Positions 8,186-17,811 of a DNA stretch of 64,000 nt are shown piece by piece. Under the pieces are notes generated by a model. The model saw nothing but the letters and a program-made list of their open reading frames with translations. It was not told where the DNA came from and did no database searches. The position numbers and the translations under genes were made by a program. The stretch spans positions 186,001-250,000 of the forward strand of contig JABAKE010000003.1 of NCBI GenBank assembly GCA_019779905.1. The letters are read 5' to 3'. How positions within the stretch are numbered: the first letter of the stretch is position 1; every line of letters starts with the position of its first letter. Source of the DNA: Modestobacter lapidis. GTDB lineage: Bacteria > Actinomycetota > Actinomycetes > Mycobacteriales > Geodermatophilaceae.

Positions 8186-8989
8186 TCAGCCGATCCACCG
8201 GCGCATCTCGCCGGCCAGCACCCGGCCGAACTGGAGTTCGGGGAAGTGCGCCCCGGCGCCGTAGGTGTGCTCGTCCTCGAGCTCCCGGAACAGTCGCTGG
8301 CGGACCTCGGCGGCGAGTTGGGGGTCGAGGTCCCCCAGCGCGTGCCACGTGGGCTCGTCCAGCTGCAGGGGACACGTGATCGCGTCGCCGAGGAGCAGTG
8401 CCCGGTGCACCCCGGAGGACACGATGACCGACAGGTGCCCGGGGGTGTGCCCCGGGGTCATCGTGACGTCGACGCCGGGGACGACGGTGGTGTCGCCGCT
8501 GACGAGGTGCAGGCGGGCGGCGTCGGTGCCCAGCAGACCGTGCCGGATGTGATCGAGCATCCGGCTGCCCGGGTCGAGCACGAAGTGCTGCCAGTCCGCC
8601 GCACCGAACCAGATGTCGGCCCGGGGGAAGACCGGCCGGCCGGTGAGATCGAAGAGCCAACCGCAGTGGTCGAGGTGCAGGTGGGTGCAGATGACGACGT
8701 CGATCTCGTCCGGGCTCACGCCGGCCGCACGCAGCCCGACGGGCAACTGCCCGCCGACGAGCATCCGCCGGGGGCCGTCGTCGTGCAGGTCCGGCCCCAG
8801 GCCGGTGTCGACCAGGACGACGGAGGAGCCGGTGCGGACGAGGAAGGTGCCGATCGGCATCCAGGCCTGCCCGTGCCGGTCGAAGAAGTCCTCGTGGCCG
8901 TGGGCGGTGACGTGGTCGCCGAAGTAGCCGGGGCTCGCCCGGAACGTACCGTCGGCAATCGGGTGGATGTCGATCTCCCCGACCCTCAT
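8186..8989 (-). CDS. MBL-fold metallo-hydrolase
   Basis: A 267-residue metallo-beta-lactamase-fold hydrolase. The zinc motif HxHxDH is read at H103-L-H105-L-D107-H108 (CTHLHLDHCG), and GHTPGHLSV and LLLGDAI supply further metal ligands. The layout VLVDTGLGPD, LVGGQLPVGLRAAGVSPDEID is that of lactonase-type MBL proteins (quorum-quenching AHL lactonases and relatives), but the substrate cannot be fixed from sequence. The ATG at 8989 is preceded on its strand by AGGAGGACCC, a good ribosome binding site. It is upstream of and close to the DUF2332 gene. Confidence 0.9.
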   Translation of the reverse strand: MRVGEIDIHPIADGTFRASPGYFGDHVTAHGHEDFFDRHGQAWMPIGTFLVRTGSSVVLVDTGLGPDLHDDGPRRMLVGGQLPVGLRAAGVSPDEIDVVICTHLHLDHCGWLFDLTGRPVFPRADIWFGAADWQHFVLDPGSRMLDHIRHGLLGTDAARLHLVSGDTTVVPGVDVTMTPGHTPGHLSVIVSSGVHRALLLGDAITCPLQLDEPTWHALGDLDPQLAAEVRQRLFRELEDEHTYGAGAHFPELQFGRVLAGEMRRWIG

Positions 8990-9119
8990 GGGTCCTCCTC
9001 GTCATGGAGCGCGTCGGCAGGCCGGTCGGCGGCACGACCGACCCGGGTGGTGCCGGTCCCGTCGGTCATCGTGCACCCAATGCGCAGCCCCGCGCGCCCC
9101 GGCCGGTCCCGGGCCGGGG

Positions 9120-10442
9120 ATGCTGGACTCCGCCGGCCCCGGGCGAGTGCGCCTCAGCGAGGTGCCGGCGACCGGAACGACCGAGGAGGCCGCCATTCCC
9201 ACCGAGCAGATCCTGGACGTGGCGACACGGATCGCCGACTGCCTGCTGGACGTCCAGACGCGGGTCAACGCGCAGATCGACGCGGCGCTGGCCGAGGCGC
9301 TGCCGGGCGTGCAGCAGCGCCTGGGGGTGGGGCCCGCCGGCGACGTCGACGTGGCCGACCTGGTCAACATGCGCATCACCGGTTCCAGCGTCGTGGTCAC
9401 GCCGGCCGCGGTCGCCGCCGTCGTCCCGCTGACCGCGGCCTCGGCCGCCACGACGCGGGCGGGGCGCCGCGCGATGACCGACATCGTGCGCGGTGCCGAC
9501 GACCGGTTGGCCGTCATCGCCGGGCCCTGCTCGATCCACGATCCGGCCGCCGCGGTGGAGTACGCCGGCTTCATCGCCCGCATGCGGGAACGGCACGGCG
9601 CGGACCTCGAGATCCTGATGCGGACCTACACCGAGAAGCCGCGGACCGAGGTCGACTGGAAGGGCTTCGCCTACGACCCCTTCCTCGACGGTTCCAGCCG
9701 GATCAGCGTCGGCCTCGTCGCCACCCGGCTGCTCATGTGCCGCATCACCGCGCTGGGCGTCCCGGTGGCGGCCGAACCGCTGAACGCGCTCACTCCGCAG
9801 TACGTCAACGGGCTGGTCACCTACAACGGCGTCGGTGCCCGCAACGTCACCGACCAGACGGCCCGGGAGCGGGTGTCCGGCTTCTCCTCCGTCATCGGCT
9901 TCAAGAACTCCCCCGAGGGCAGCGTCGACGCCGCCATCTCGGCCGTGCTGACCGCGCGGGCGGGGCACGAGTTCCTGGGCGTGGACCACCACGGGGTCAG
10001 CGCCCAGCTGTCGACGACCGGCAACGACACCGGCCACGTCATCCTGCGGGGCGACCGGCACGGCCCCAACTACTCGGCAGCCCACATCGTCGACACCCGG
10101 CAGAAGCTGGCCGCGCGGGGGCTGCCGGAGGTCGTCGTCGTCGACGCCTCCCACGGCAACAGCCAGAAGAACCACCTGCGCCAGATCGACGTCGTCCGCG
10201 ATCTGGCGGGGCAGGTCGCGGACGGCGAGCGGGCGATCCGCGGCGTGATGGTCGAGAGCAACCTCGTCGCCGGCAGGCAGGACCTGGATCGCCGGCACCC
10301 GGGGTCCCTGGAGTACGGCAAGAGCGTCACCGACGCCTGCGTCGATCTGCCGACCACCGAGGCGATGCTGGCGGAGCTCGCCGAGGCCGCCCGGGTACGG
10401 CGGGGCGCCGGCGCCGGTCACGGTTGCCGGCGCACCCGGTAG
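9120..10442 (+). CDS. 3-deoxy-7-phosphoheptulonate synthase, class I (AroG/AroF type)
   Basis: The enzyme condenses phosphoenolpyruvate and erythrose 4-phosphate, the first step of the shikimate pathway. Family motifs are clear: VIAGPCSIHDPAAAVEYA, EKPRTEVDWKG, AEPLNALTPQYV, GFKNSPEGSVDAAI, VDASHGNSQKNH and GKSVTDACVDL. Similarity to E. coli AroG begins around NMRITGSSVVVTP. The ATG at 9120 gives 440 residues, about 75 more at the N-terminus than AroG; the extra part (TEQILDVATRIADCLL and onward) looks helical and I do not recognise it. An in-frame ATG at 9369 would remove it. The 3' end overlaps the converging gene by 25 nt. Confidence 0.85.
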   Translation: MLDSAGPGRVRLSEVPATGTTEEAAIPTEQILDVATRIADCLLDVQTRVNAQIDAALAEALPGVQQRLGVGPAGDVDVADLVNMRITGSSVVVTPAAVAAVVPLTAASAATTRAGRRAMTDIVRGADDRLAVIAGPCSIHDPAAAVEYAGFIARMRERHGADLEILMRTYTEKPRTEVDWKGFAYDPFLDGSSRISVGLVATRLLMCRITALGVPVAAEPLNALTPQYVNGLVTYNGVGARNVTDQTARERVSGFSSVIGFKNSPEGSVDAAISAVLTARAGHEFLGVDHHGVSAQLSTTGNDTGHVILRGDRHGPNYSAAHIVDTRQKLAARGLPEVVVVDASHGNSQKNHLRQIDVVRDLAGQVADGERAIRGVMVESNLVAGRQDLDRRHPGSLEYGKSVTDACVDLPTTEAMLAELAEAARVRRGAGAGHGCRRTR

Positions 10443-10978
10443 GTGCTCTGCACCATGCCGCCGGAGAAGACCTCGGTGCGCTCGTGGTCGAGGGCCACGT
10501 CCCTCGACAGCTCGCCGAAGGGCGTGTGGCCCGTGCCGATGAGCACCGGAACCCGGCTGAGGGTCAGCTCGGAGACCAGCCCTGCGGCGAGAAAGGTGTG
10601 CACCGTCCGGCCTCCGTCGACGTACACGCGCCGGTACCCGGCCGCAGTCATCGCGGCCACCGCTTCCTCGAAGGACCTGTGCACGATGATGCGTGGGTCG
10701 GCGCCCGGCGGCAGTGTCGTGCTGAGCACGTGCACCGGCCTGCCCTGGTACGGCCACTCGTCCAGTGGCGCGATGACGTCGTAGGTCGCGCGGCCCATCA
10801 CCAGCGCGTCGACGCCGGAGACGAACTCCGCGAAGCCGAAGTCGCCGCCGGCGCCGTCGTCGGGCGGGCCGCCGTCCCCGGCGCCGCCGGTGAGCCAGGA
10901 GAGATCGCCGTCGAGGCGGGCGATGAACCCGTCGACGCTCATGCCGAGGAAGACCGACCCGGTGAAAGAGGTGTCCAT
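10418..10978 (-). CDS. Dihydrofolate-reductase-like (RibD C-terminal) protein
   Basis: A 186-residue RibD C-terminal/DHFR-like protein. It begins with SVFLGMSVDGFIARLDGDLSWL, holds ALVMGRATYDVI and RRVYVDGGRTVHTFLAAGLVSEL, and ends in a typical strand pair. Probably an NAD(P)H-dependent reductase of unknown substrate. It starts at the ATG at 10978 and converges with the DAHP synthase gene, overlapping its last 25 nt. The acyl-CoA dehydrogenase gene upstream on the same strand ends 27 nt before this start. Confidence 0.87.
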   Translation of the reverse strand: MDTSFTGSVFLGMSVDGFIARLDGDLSWLTGGAGDGGPPDDGAGGDFGFAEFVSGVDALVMGRATYDVIAPLDEWPYQGRPVHVLSTTLPPGADPRIIVHRSFEEAVAAMTAAGYRRVYVDGGRTVHTFLAAGLVSELTLSRVPVLIGTGHTPFGELSRDVALDHERTEVFSGGMVQSTYRVRRQP

Positions 10979-11004
10979 GCGTCGATCATGTCGGCCGTGC
11001 GCCG

Positions 11005-12156
11005 TCAGCGACCGTGGGCCGCCAGCAGGGCGCGGGCGATGACGATGCGCTGGATCTGGTTGGTGCCCTCGTAGATCTGGGTGATCTTTGCGTCCCGCAT
11101 CATCCGCTCGACCGGGTAGTCCCGGACGTAGCCCGATCCGCCCAGCAGCTGCACCGCATCCGTGGTCACCGACATGGCGGTGTCGGAGGCGAACAGCTTC
11201 GCCGCTGCTCCCGACGCTCCCATCGAGGCGGCGCCGGCCTCGATCTCGGCGGCCGCAGCGTGGGTGAGCAGCCGGGCCGCCCGCACGGCGACGGCCATGT
11301 CGGCGAGCATGAACTGCAGGCCCTGGAACTCGGCCAGGGCCCGGCCGAACTGGCGCCGCTGGGACACGTACTCCACGGCGACGTCCAGGGCGCCCTGCGC
11401 GATCCCCACCGCCTGGGCCGCCACCCCCGTCCGGGTCCGGTCGAGGGTCCCGAAGGCGGTCTGGAGACCAGTGCCCGGCCGGCCGACCAGCCGGTCGGCG
11501 GGCAGCACGACGTCGTCCAGGTAGATCTCGGTGGTGGGGGAGCCCTTGAGCCCCATCTTCTTCTCCGGGGCGCCGAAGGACAGGCCGGCGTCGCCCGCCT
11601 CCACGACGAACGCGGAGATGCCGCGGCCACCGGCGGCGGGATCGGTGACGGCGAACAGGAGGTAGCAGTCGGCGACGCCACCGTTGGTGATCCAGCGCTT
11701 GGTGCCGCGCACCCGCCAGCCGTCCGCGGTGGCCACCGCGCGGGTCGACATCGATGCCACGTCGCTGCCCGCCTCCGGCTCGGACAGGGCGAAGGCGCCC
11801 AGCGCGTCCCCGGCGGCGATCGGGGTCAGCCAGCGCTGTCGCTGTTCCGCCGAGCCGGCGAGGAGCAGGGGCCAGGCGAACAGCTCGTTGGCGCCGGACA
11901 CCTGCTGCGTCGTGGCGCAGACGCGGGCGATCTCCTCGGCGACGACGGCGCCGGTCAGCGCGTCGGCGCCCACCCCGCCGTAGGCCTCGGGGATGACGAC
12001 GGCGTGCAGCTGCGACTCGACGAGCGCCCGGTACCCCTCGGTGGGGAACCGCGCCTCCTCGTCGACCGCGGCGGCGAACGGCGCGATCCGGCCTTCCGCC
12101 ACCGACCGGGCCAGCTGGCGGATCTCCTCGAGATCCTCGGGACCGGTGCTGCTCAT
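11005..12156 (-). CDS. Acyl-CoA dehydrogenase
   Basis: A 383-residue acyl-CoA dehydrogenase, which oxidises an acyl-CoA to the 2,3-enoyl-CoA using FAD. The FAD and substrate signatures are present: [49 protein letters not shown], and the C-terminal [18 protein letters not shown] whose Glu is the usual catalytic base. Length is normal for a short- or medium-chain enzyme. No beta-oxidation partner gene lies beside it; it is the last gene of the accessory block before fabG. Confidence 0.9.
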   Translation of the reverse strand: MSSTGPEDLEEIRQLARSVAEGRIAPFAAAVDEEARFPTEGYRALVESQLHAVVIPEAYGGVGADALTGAVVAEEIARVCATTQQVSGANELFAWPLLLAGSAEQRQRWLTPIAAGDALGAFALSEPEAGSDVASMSTRAVATADGWRVRGTKRWITNGGVADCYLLFAVTDPAAGGRGISAFVVEAGDAGLSFGAPEKKMGLKGSPTTEIYLDDVVLPADRLVGRPGTGLQTAFGTLDRTRTGVAAQAVGIAQGALDVAVEYVSQRRQFGRALAEFQGLQFMLADMAVAVRAARLLTHAAAAEIEAGAASMGASGAAAKLFASDTAMSVTTDAVQLLGGSGYVRDYPVERMMRDAKITQIYEGTNQIQRIVIARALLAAHGR

Positions 12157-12179
12157 GGCGGGTTCCTCCGATGTGCTGA

Positions 12180-13054
<875 letters not shown>

Positions 13055-13055
<1 letters not shown>

Positions 13056-13822
13056 TGGGCATTCTCGAGGGCAAGAAGATCCTGATCGCCGGTGTGCTGA
13101 CCGAGCAGTCGATCGCCTTCTCGGTGGCACGGATCGCGCAGGAGCAGGGGGCCACCGTCGTCCTGTCGAACTTCGGCCGGGCGCTGTCGCTGTGCCAGCG
13201 GATCGCCAAGCGGCTGCCGCAGGAGGCGCCGGTCGTCGAGCTGGACGTGACGAACACCGAGCACCTGTCGACCCTGGCCGACCGGCTGCGCGAGCACGTC
13301 GACGGGCTCGACGGCGTCGTCCACTCGATCGGCTTCGCGCCGCAGGAGGCGATGGGCGACGGGTTTCCCGAGGTCGCCTGGGAGCACGCGGCGACGGCGT
13401 TCCAGGTCTCGTCCTGGTCGCTGGCCTCGCTGACCCAGGCGTGCCGGCCGCTGTTCGGCGACCGCGCCTCCGTGGTCGGGCTGACCTTCGACGCCACCGT
13501 CGCCTGGCCGGTCTACGGCTGGATGGGCGCGGCCAAGGCCGCCCTGGAGTCGACCTCCCGCTACCTGGCGCGCGAGCTGGGCCCGGAGGGCGTGCGGGTC
13601 AACCTGGTCGCCGCCGGGCCGCTGCGCACCATGGCGATGAAGTCGATCCCCGGGTCCAAGCAGTTCGAGGAGGCCTGGGAGGGGCGTGCCCCGCTGGGCT
13701 GGTCGGTCACCGACACCGAGCCCTCGGGCAAGGCCGTCGCTGCGCTGCTGTCCGACTGGTTCCCGGCCACCACCGGGGAGATCGTCCACGTGGACGGCGG
13801 GTTCCACGCCGTAGGCGTGTAG
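13055..13822 (+). CDS. inhA: Enoyl-ACP reductase (InhA/FabI)
   Basis: A 255-residue NADH-dependent enoyl-ACP reductase, the last reduction of the elongation cycle. It shows ILIAGVLTEQSIAFSVAR, AQEQGATVVLSN, VVHSIGFAPQ, the catalytic Tyr and Lys spaced as Y-x6-K (YGWMGAAKAALES), and VNLVAAGPLRTMA. The pattern is closer to mycobacterial InhA than to E. coli FabI. The ATG overlaps the fabG stop by one base, and the stop overlaps the ferrochelatase GTG by one base, so translation is coupled through the operon. Confidence 0.93.
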
Positions 13823-15048
13823 TGACGGAGCCACGCGGTCGGCGGGTGACCGCCGCCGACCTGTCGCGCCCCCGGCACCCGGTGCCGGCGGGTGCCTCGA
13901 TCACCCCGCCCGGCCAGCAGCCCGACCAGGAGCCGTCCCTCGCCGTCCGGAACAACGGCGGCCGGCCGCCGTCCGCGGAGCAGGCGCCGGCCGGCCGCCG
14001 CGAGGCGTTGCTGGTGCTGTCCTTCGGCGGCCCCGAGGGCTCGGCGGACGTGATGCCGTTCCTGGAGAACGTCACCCGCGGCCGCGGTATCCCACCGGAG
14101 CGGCTGACGGCCGTCGCCGAGCACTACCACCACTTCGGTGGGGTCAGCCCGATCAACGCGCAGAATCTGGCGCTCATCGAGGCGGTACGCGCCGAGCTCG
14201 CCCGCGCCGGCGTCGATCTGCCCGTCTACTGGGGCAACCGCAACTGGGCGCCCTACGTCGAGGACACCTGGCGGCAGATGGCCGAGGACGGCATCGAGCA
14301 CGCCTACGTCTTCGCGACGTCGGCGTACGCCTCGTTCTCCGGTTGCCGGCAGTACCACGAGGACGTCGCCCGGGCCCGGACGGCGCTGGCCTCGGACCCA
14401 TCAGCCCCGGCCGGCCCGACGGCGGAGAAGCTGCCGCACTACTTCGACCGGCCCGGCTTCCGGCAGGCCAACGCCGAGGCACTGGTTGCGGCGCTGGCGC
14501 GGCTACCGGCCGGGCTCCGCGACTCCGCCCGGCTGGTCGCGACGGCGCACAGCATCCCGACGTCGATGGCCGCCGTCGCCGGGCCGCAGGGTGGGGCCTA
14601 CGAGGCCGAGCTGCGGGCCGCGGCCCAGGCGGTCGTGGACGCCGCGGCGCCCGGTCGGCCGTTCGACCTGGTGTGGCAGAGCCGCAGCGGGCCGCCGTCG
14701 GTGCCGTGGCTGGAGCCCGACGTCAACGACCATCTGCGGGCGCTGGCCGAGGCGGGGGAGCAGGCCGTCGTGGTGTTCCCGGTCGGCTTCGTCAGCGACC
14801 ACCTCGAGGTCATCTGGGATCTCGACAACGAGGCCGAGCAGACCGCCGCCGAGCTCGGCCTGGCATTCGCCCGGGCGGCGACGGCGGGCACCCACCCGGC
14901 CTTCGTGGCCACCGTGCGGGAGCTGCTGCAGGAACGCCGCGCCGGGGGAGAGCCGCGGCTGGGCACCGACTGCCCCGCGAGCTGCTGTTTTGTCGCACAT
15001 CGTCGTCCTGACGGACGACACCGCGGCCAGGAGCCGTCCCCGGCTTGA
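13822..15048 (+). CDS. hemH: Ferrochelatase (coproporphyrin ferrochelatase type)
   Basis: A 408-residue ferrochelatase that inserts iron into the porphyrin. In actinobacteria this is usually coproporphyrin III (CpfC). Conserved parts are LVLSFGGPEGSADVMPFLENV, HYHHFGGVSPINAQN, VYWGNRNWAPYVEDT, ATSAYASFSGCRQY, ATAHSIPTSMA, SRSGPPSVPWLEPDVNDHL and FVSDHLEVIWDLDNEA with the catalytic Glu. Cys175 and the C-terminal CPASCC would suit the [2Fe-2S] cluster known in mycobacterial homologues. The first 60 residues are poorly conserved and Pro-rich, so the true start may lie further in. Third gene of the fabG-inhA-hemH operon. Confidence 0.92.
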   Translation: MTEPRGRRVTAADLSRPRHPVPAGASITPPGQQPDQEPSLAVRNNGGRPPSAEQAPAGRREALLVLSFGGPEGSADVMPFLENVTRGRGIPPERLTAVAEHYHHFGGVSPINAQNLALIEAVRAELARAGVDLPVYWGNRNWAPYVEDTWRQMAEDGIEHAYVFATSAYASFSGCRQYHEDVARARTALASDPSAPAGPTAEKLPHYFDRPGFRQANAEALVAALARLPAGLRDSARLVATAHSIPTSMAAVAGPQGGAYEAELRAAAQAVVDAAAPGRPFDLVWQSRSGPPSVPWLEPDVNDHLRALAEAGEQAVVVFPVGFVSDHLEVIWDLDNEAEQTAAELGLAFARAATAGTHPAFVATVRELLQERRAGGEPRLGTDCPASCCFVAHRRPDGRHRGQEPSPA

Positions 15049-15141
15049 GCTGAGCCGCTGCCCGCCCCGCATCGCGGCGGCCTCCGGCCCCCACTCGCGG
15101 ACCGGAGCGGCTCCGCCGCGGTCTGGGTCACTTCACGTACG

Positions 15142-15879
15142 TCATCGCGGCACCCAGTTGTAGCTCGCGACCGTCGCCTCGCGGACGGCCTGGGCCAGCG
15201 GGCGCAGCGCCTCGTCGCGCGCGGCGGCCTGGGTGTGCGTGACGGCGGCACCGGGGGCGTCGGCCATCGCGAGGTCGAGCACCTTGGCCAGCCGCTGCGC
15301 CCGGCCGAGCACTGAGAGGGCCAGCGGGTCGTGGTCCGGCGGGAGCCCGGGCGCGCTGGTCGTCCTCGCCAGCCCGGCGAGCAGTGCCGGCACCTCGGGG
15401 TTCCACCGGGCCAGGTCGAGGGTGGCCAGGGTGCGCGCGGCGTCCCCGACGGCCAGGTCCAGCTGCCCGGACACCGACCGCAGCGTGCCCTCGACCGGTG
15501 GGGCCGCTGCGGGGACGCCGACCAGGGGCACCGCCGTCCAGGAGACCGCCTCGGGGCCGAGCTCCTCGGGTACCAGCGCGAGCCGCTCACCGACCGCGGC
15601 CTGACCGGACTCCAGGGCGAGCGGCGCGAGCCCGGGCGCCGCCGGCAGCCCCCGGACGTCACCGGGTACCGGCAGCACCAGCCGCAGCCGGCGTTCGCCG
15701 AGGCCACGCAGGGCGCTCAGCGCCCAGCCCAGCGGCACCGCCTCCGTGGTTCCCGGCAGGCCGACCACCCGGTGGGCCGTCTCGCCGAGGAGCGCGTCGA
15801 GGGCCTTGTCGTAGGAGCTGCGTCCGGAGAGCCAGGCAGTGGCCCAGACCGCGAACCGGCCGGCGGGGTAGTCGTGCAC
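15142..15879 (-). CDS. Conserved actinobacterial protein of unknown function (Rv1486c position)
   Basis: A 245-residue protein that I do not recognise by domain. It begins HDYPAGRFAVWATAWLSGRSSYDKALDALLGE, is rich in Ala, Leu, Pro and Val, has no signal peptide or membrane helix, and ends ATVASYNWVPR. It sits on the opposite strand between ferrochelatase and NfeD, exactly where M. tuberculosis has Rv1486c, which supports orthology. I chose the GTG at 15879: TAACCT lies 8 nt upstream, and the open frame further upstream looks non-coding. Confidence 0.75.
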   Translation of the reverse strand: MHDYPAGRFAVWATAWLSGRSSYDKALDALLGETAHRVVGLPGTTEAVPLGWALSALRGLGERRLRLVLPVPGDVRGLPAAPGLAPLALESGQAAVGERLALVPEELGPEAVSWTAVPLVGVPAAAPPVEGTLRSVSGQLDLAVGDAARTLATLDLARWNPEVPALLAGLARTTSAPGLPPDHDPLALSVLGRAQRLAKVLDLAMADAPGAAVTHTQAAARDEALRPLAQAVREATVASYNWVPR

Positions 15880-15976
15880 GACTGTCGAGGTTACGACGCC
15901 GCCGCCACCTCGGTGGAGGCGCGCGACCCGAGCGGGGCATCGGCACGGGGACGCGGACCGTGCCAGACTGCGAAAC

Positions 15977-16408
15977 GTGCCTGCCTGGTTGCTCTGGTTG
16001 ATCGCCGCCGGGCTGTTCGCCGGCGGCGAGATGGCCAGCCTGGATCTGGTGCTGCTCATGTTCGCCGGCGGCGCCCTGGGCGGGATGGGCGTGGCCCTCC
16101 TCGGTGGGCCGGTGCTGCTGCAGCTGGTGGCCTTCGTCGTCGTCTCGGTCGGCCTGCTCGTCGTCATCCGGCCGATCGCCAAACGGCACCTGGTCGACCG
16201 GACACCCGAGCAGATCGACGGCGTCGCGACCTACGTCGGCCGCACGGCCGTGGTCAGCGAACGGGTCGACGGCGCCGCCGGACGGGTCCGGATGGGTGCG
16301 GACGAGTGGACGGCGCGGACCCAGCTCGACGGTGAGGTGTACGAGGTCGGCGACGAGGTGCGGATCGTCCAGATCGAGGGCCCGATCGCCTACGTCAGCC
16401 ACTTCTGA
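15977..16408 (+). CDS. NfeD family membrane protein
   Basis: A 143-residue short NfeD protein. Two or three membrane helices occupy about residues 3-70 (LLWLIAAGLFAGGEMASL, LLMFAGGALGGMGVALL, LLQLVAFVVVSVGLLVVI), followed by a soluble OB-fold domain (GRTAVVSERVDGAAGRVRMGADEWTA, EVRIVQIEGPIAYV). NfeD proteins pair with SPFH/stomatin proteins in membrane microdomains; the SPFH gene follows 102 nt downstream. Start GTG at 15977. Matches Rv1487. Confidence 0.9.
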   Translation: MPAWLLWLIAAGLFAGGEMASLDLVLLMFAGGALGGMGVALLGGPVLLQLVAFVVVSVGLLVVIRPIAKRHLVDRTPEQIDGVATYVGRTAVVSERVDGAAGRVRMGADEWTARTQLDGEVYEVGDEVRIVQIEGPIAYVSHF

Positions 16409-16510
16409 GCACGGCGTTCGGGTGAGCCGGTGCGGGGGGAGCGTGACCGGATTCCCCCGGACGGGCAAGATCGGTGTTCCGCACCATTCCGAGGACAGGA
16501 GTCCCGTCCC

Positions 16511-17740
16511 GTGGAAGCACTGATCGCCCTGATCGTCATCGCACTGTTCGCGATCGTGTTGCTGGCCAGGAGCGTCACGATCGTTCCGCAGGCACAGGCC
16601 AAGGTCGTCGAGCGGCTGGGTCGGTACAGCCGGACCCTGTCCCCGGGCCTGGCGCTGCTCGTGCCCTTCGTCGACCGCGTCCGCGCCACCATCGACCTGC
16701 GCGAGCAGGTCATCTCCTTCCCGCCGCAGCCGGTCATCACCGCCGACAACCTGCAGGTCGGCATCGACACCGTCGTCTACTTCCAGGTCACCGATCCGCG
16801 GCTGGCCGTCTACGGGATCGCCAACTACATCACCGGCATGGAGCAGCTCACCACCACGACGCTGCGCAACGTCGTCGGTGGGCTGAACCTGGAGGGCGCC
16901 CTGACCGGCCGGGACGGGATCAACTCCCAGCTGCGCACGGTCCTGGACGGCACCACCGGGCCGTGGGGCCTGCGGGTGGCGCGGGTGGAGATCAAGGCGA
17001 TCGACCCGCCGCCGTCCATCCAGGACTCGATGGAGAAGCAGATGCGCGCAGACCGCGACAAGCGCGCGGTCATCCTCACCGCCGAGGGCAACCGGCAATC
17101 GGCGATCACCACGGCCGAGGGGCAGAAGGCGGCGGCGATCCTGTCGGCGGAGGGCATGAAGCAGGCTGCGATCCTGGAGGCCGAGGCCGAGCGGCAGAGC
17201 CGGATCCTGCGCGCCGAGGGCGAGCGGGCCGCGCTCTTCCTGCAGGCGCAGGGGCAGGCCAAGTCCATCGAGACGGTCTTCCAGGCCATCCACGACGGCA
17301 AGCCCGACCAGGGGCTGCTGGCCTACCAGTACCTGCAGACGCTGCCCAAGATCGCCCAGGGCGACGCGAACAAGATGTGGATCGTGCCCAGCGAGTTCAG
17401 CAAGGCGCTGGAGGGTTTGTCCCGGCTCGGTGGCGACGGCGGCGAGGACGGCGGGCGTTCCTGGCTCGACGTCGACGCCTCTGCCGGAGCCGCCGGCGCC
17501 GGCACCGCGCCGTCCTCGCTGGACACCAGCAGCTGGTTCGATTCGAACCTGCCGCCGGCCGCCGAGCAGCCGGAGGCGAAGATCGAGCTGTCCAGCATCG
17601 CCACCGAGCCGGCCCTGCCCACCCCACCGCCGCTCGCCCAGGTCGCACGGGACGTGCGGGAGAGCGGGCCGGCGGCCGACCCGCGGAACCGGGCGGGCGA
17701 CACCGACCCGGAGTCCCCGGCAGGTCCGCCGCAGCAGTAG
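16511..17740 (+). CDS. SPFH/Band 7 (stomatin-like, QmcA-type) protein
   Basis: A 409-residue SPFH-domain protein. One N-terminal membrane helix (about residues 2-20) is followed by the SPFH domain: TIVPQAQAKVVERLGRYSRTLSPGL, RATIDLREQVISFPPQPVITADNL, TLRNVVGGLNLEGALTGRD. A long charged helical stretch rich in Ala and Glu (GNRQSAITTAEGQKAAAILSAEG) then follows, typical of oligomer-forming stomatins. The last 100 residues are low-complexity, Pro/Ser-rich and variable. It likely scaffolds membrane microdomains with NfeD. Start at the GTG at 16511 with AGGAG upstream. Matches Rv1488. A strong terminator follows. Confidence 0.92.
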   Translation: MEALIALIVIALFAIVLLARSVTIVPQAQAKVVERLGRYSRTLSPGLALLVPFVDRVRATIDLREQVISFPPQPVITADNLQVGIDTVVYFQVTDPRLAVYGIANYITGMEQLTTTTLRNVVGGLNLEGALTGRDGINSQLRTVLDGTTGPWGLRVARVEIKAIDPPPSIQDSMEKQMRADRDKRAVILTAEGNRQSAITTAEGQKAAAILSAEGMKQAAILEAEAERQSRILRAEGERAALFLQAQGQAKSIETVFQAIHDGKPDQGLLAYQYLQTLPKIAQGDANKMWIVPSEFSKALEGLSRLGGDGGEDGGRSWLDVDASAGAAGAGTAPSSLDTSSWFDSNLPPAAEQPEAKIELSSIATEPALPTPPPLAQVARDVRESGPAADPRNRAGDTDPESPAGPPQQ

Positions 17741-17749
17741 CGGCCCGCG

Positions 17750-17796
17750 GACGTCACCGGCCGGCTCACCCTCGCGGGCGGCCGGCCGGTGACGTC
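17750..17796. terminator. Bidirectional terminator, 16-bp perfect arms
   Basis: GACGTCACCGGCCGGC (17750-17765) and its exact reverse complement (17781-17796) enclose a 15-nt loop between the converging SPFH and sigma factor genes. Confidence 0.85.
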
Positions 17797-17811
17797 TCCT
17801 GCGTCGGCGGC

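Noticed and set aside
15052-15113. Inverted repeat GAGCCGCT/AGCGGCTC as a hemH terminator
   Set aside because: Arms are 46 nt apart and only 8 bp, too weak to call.
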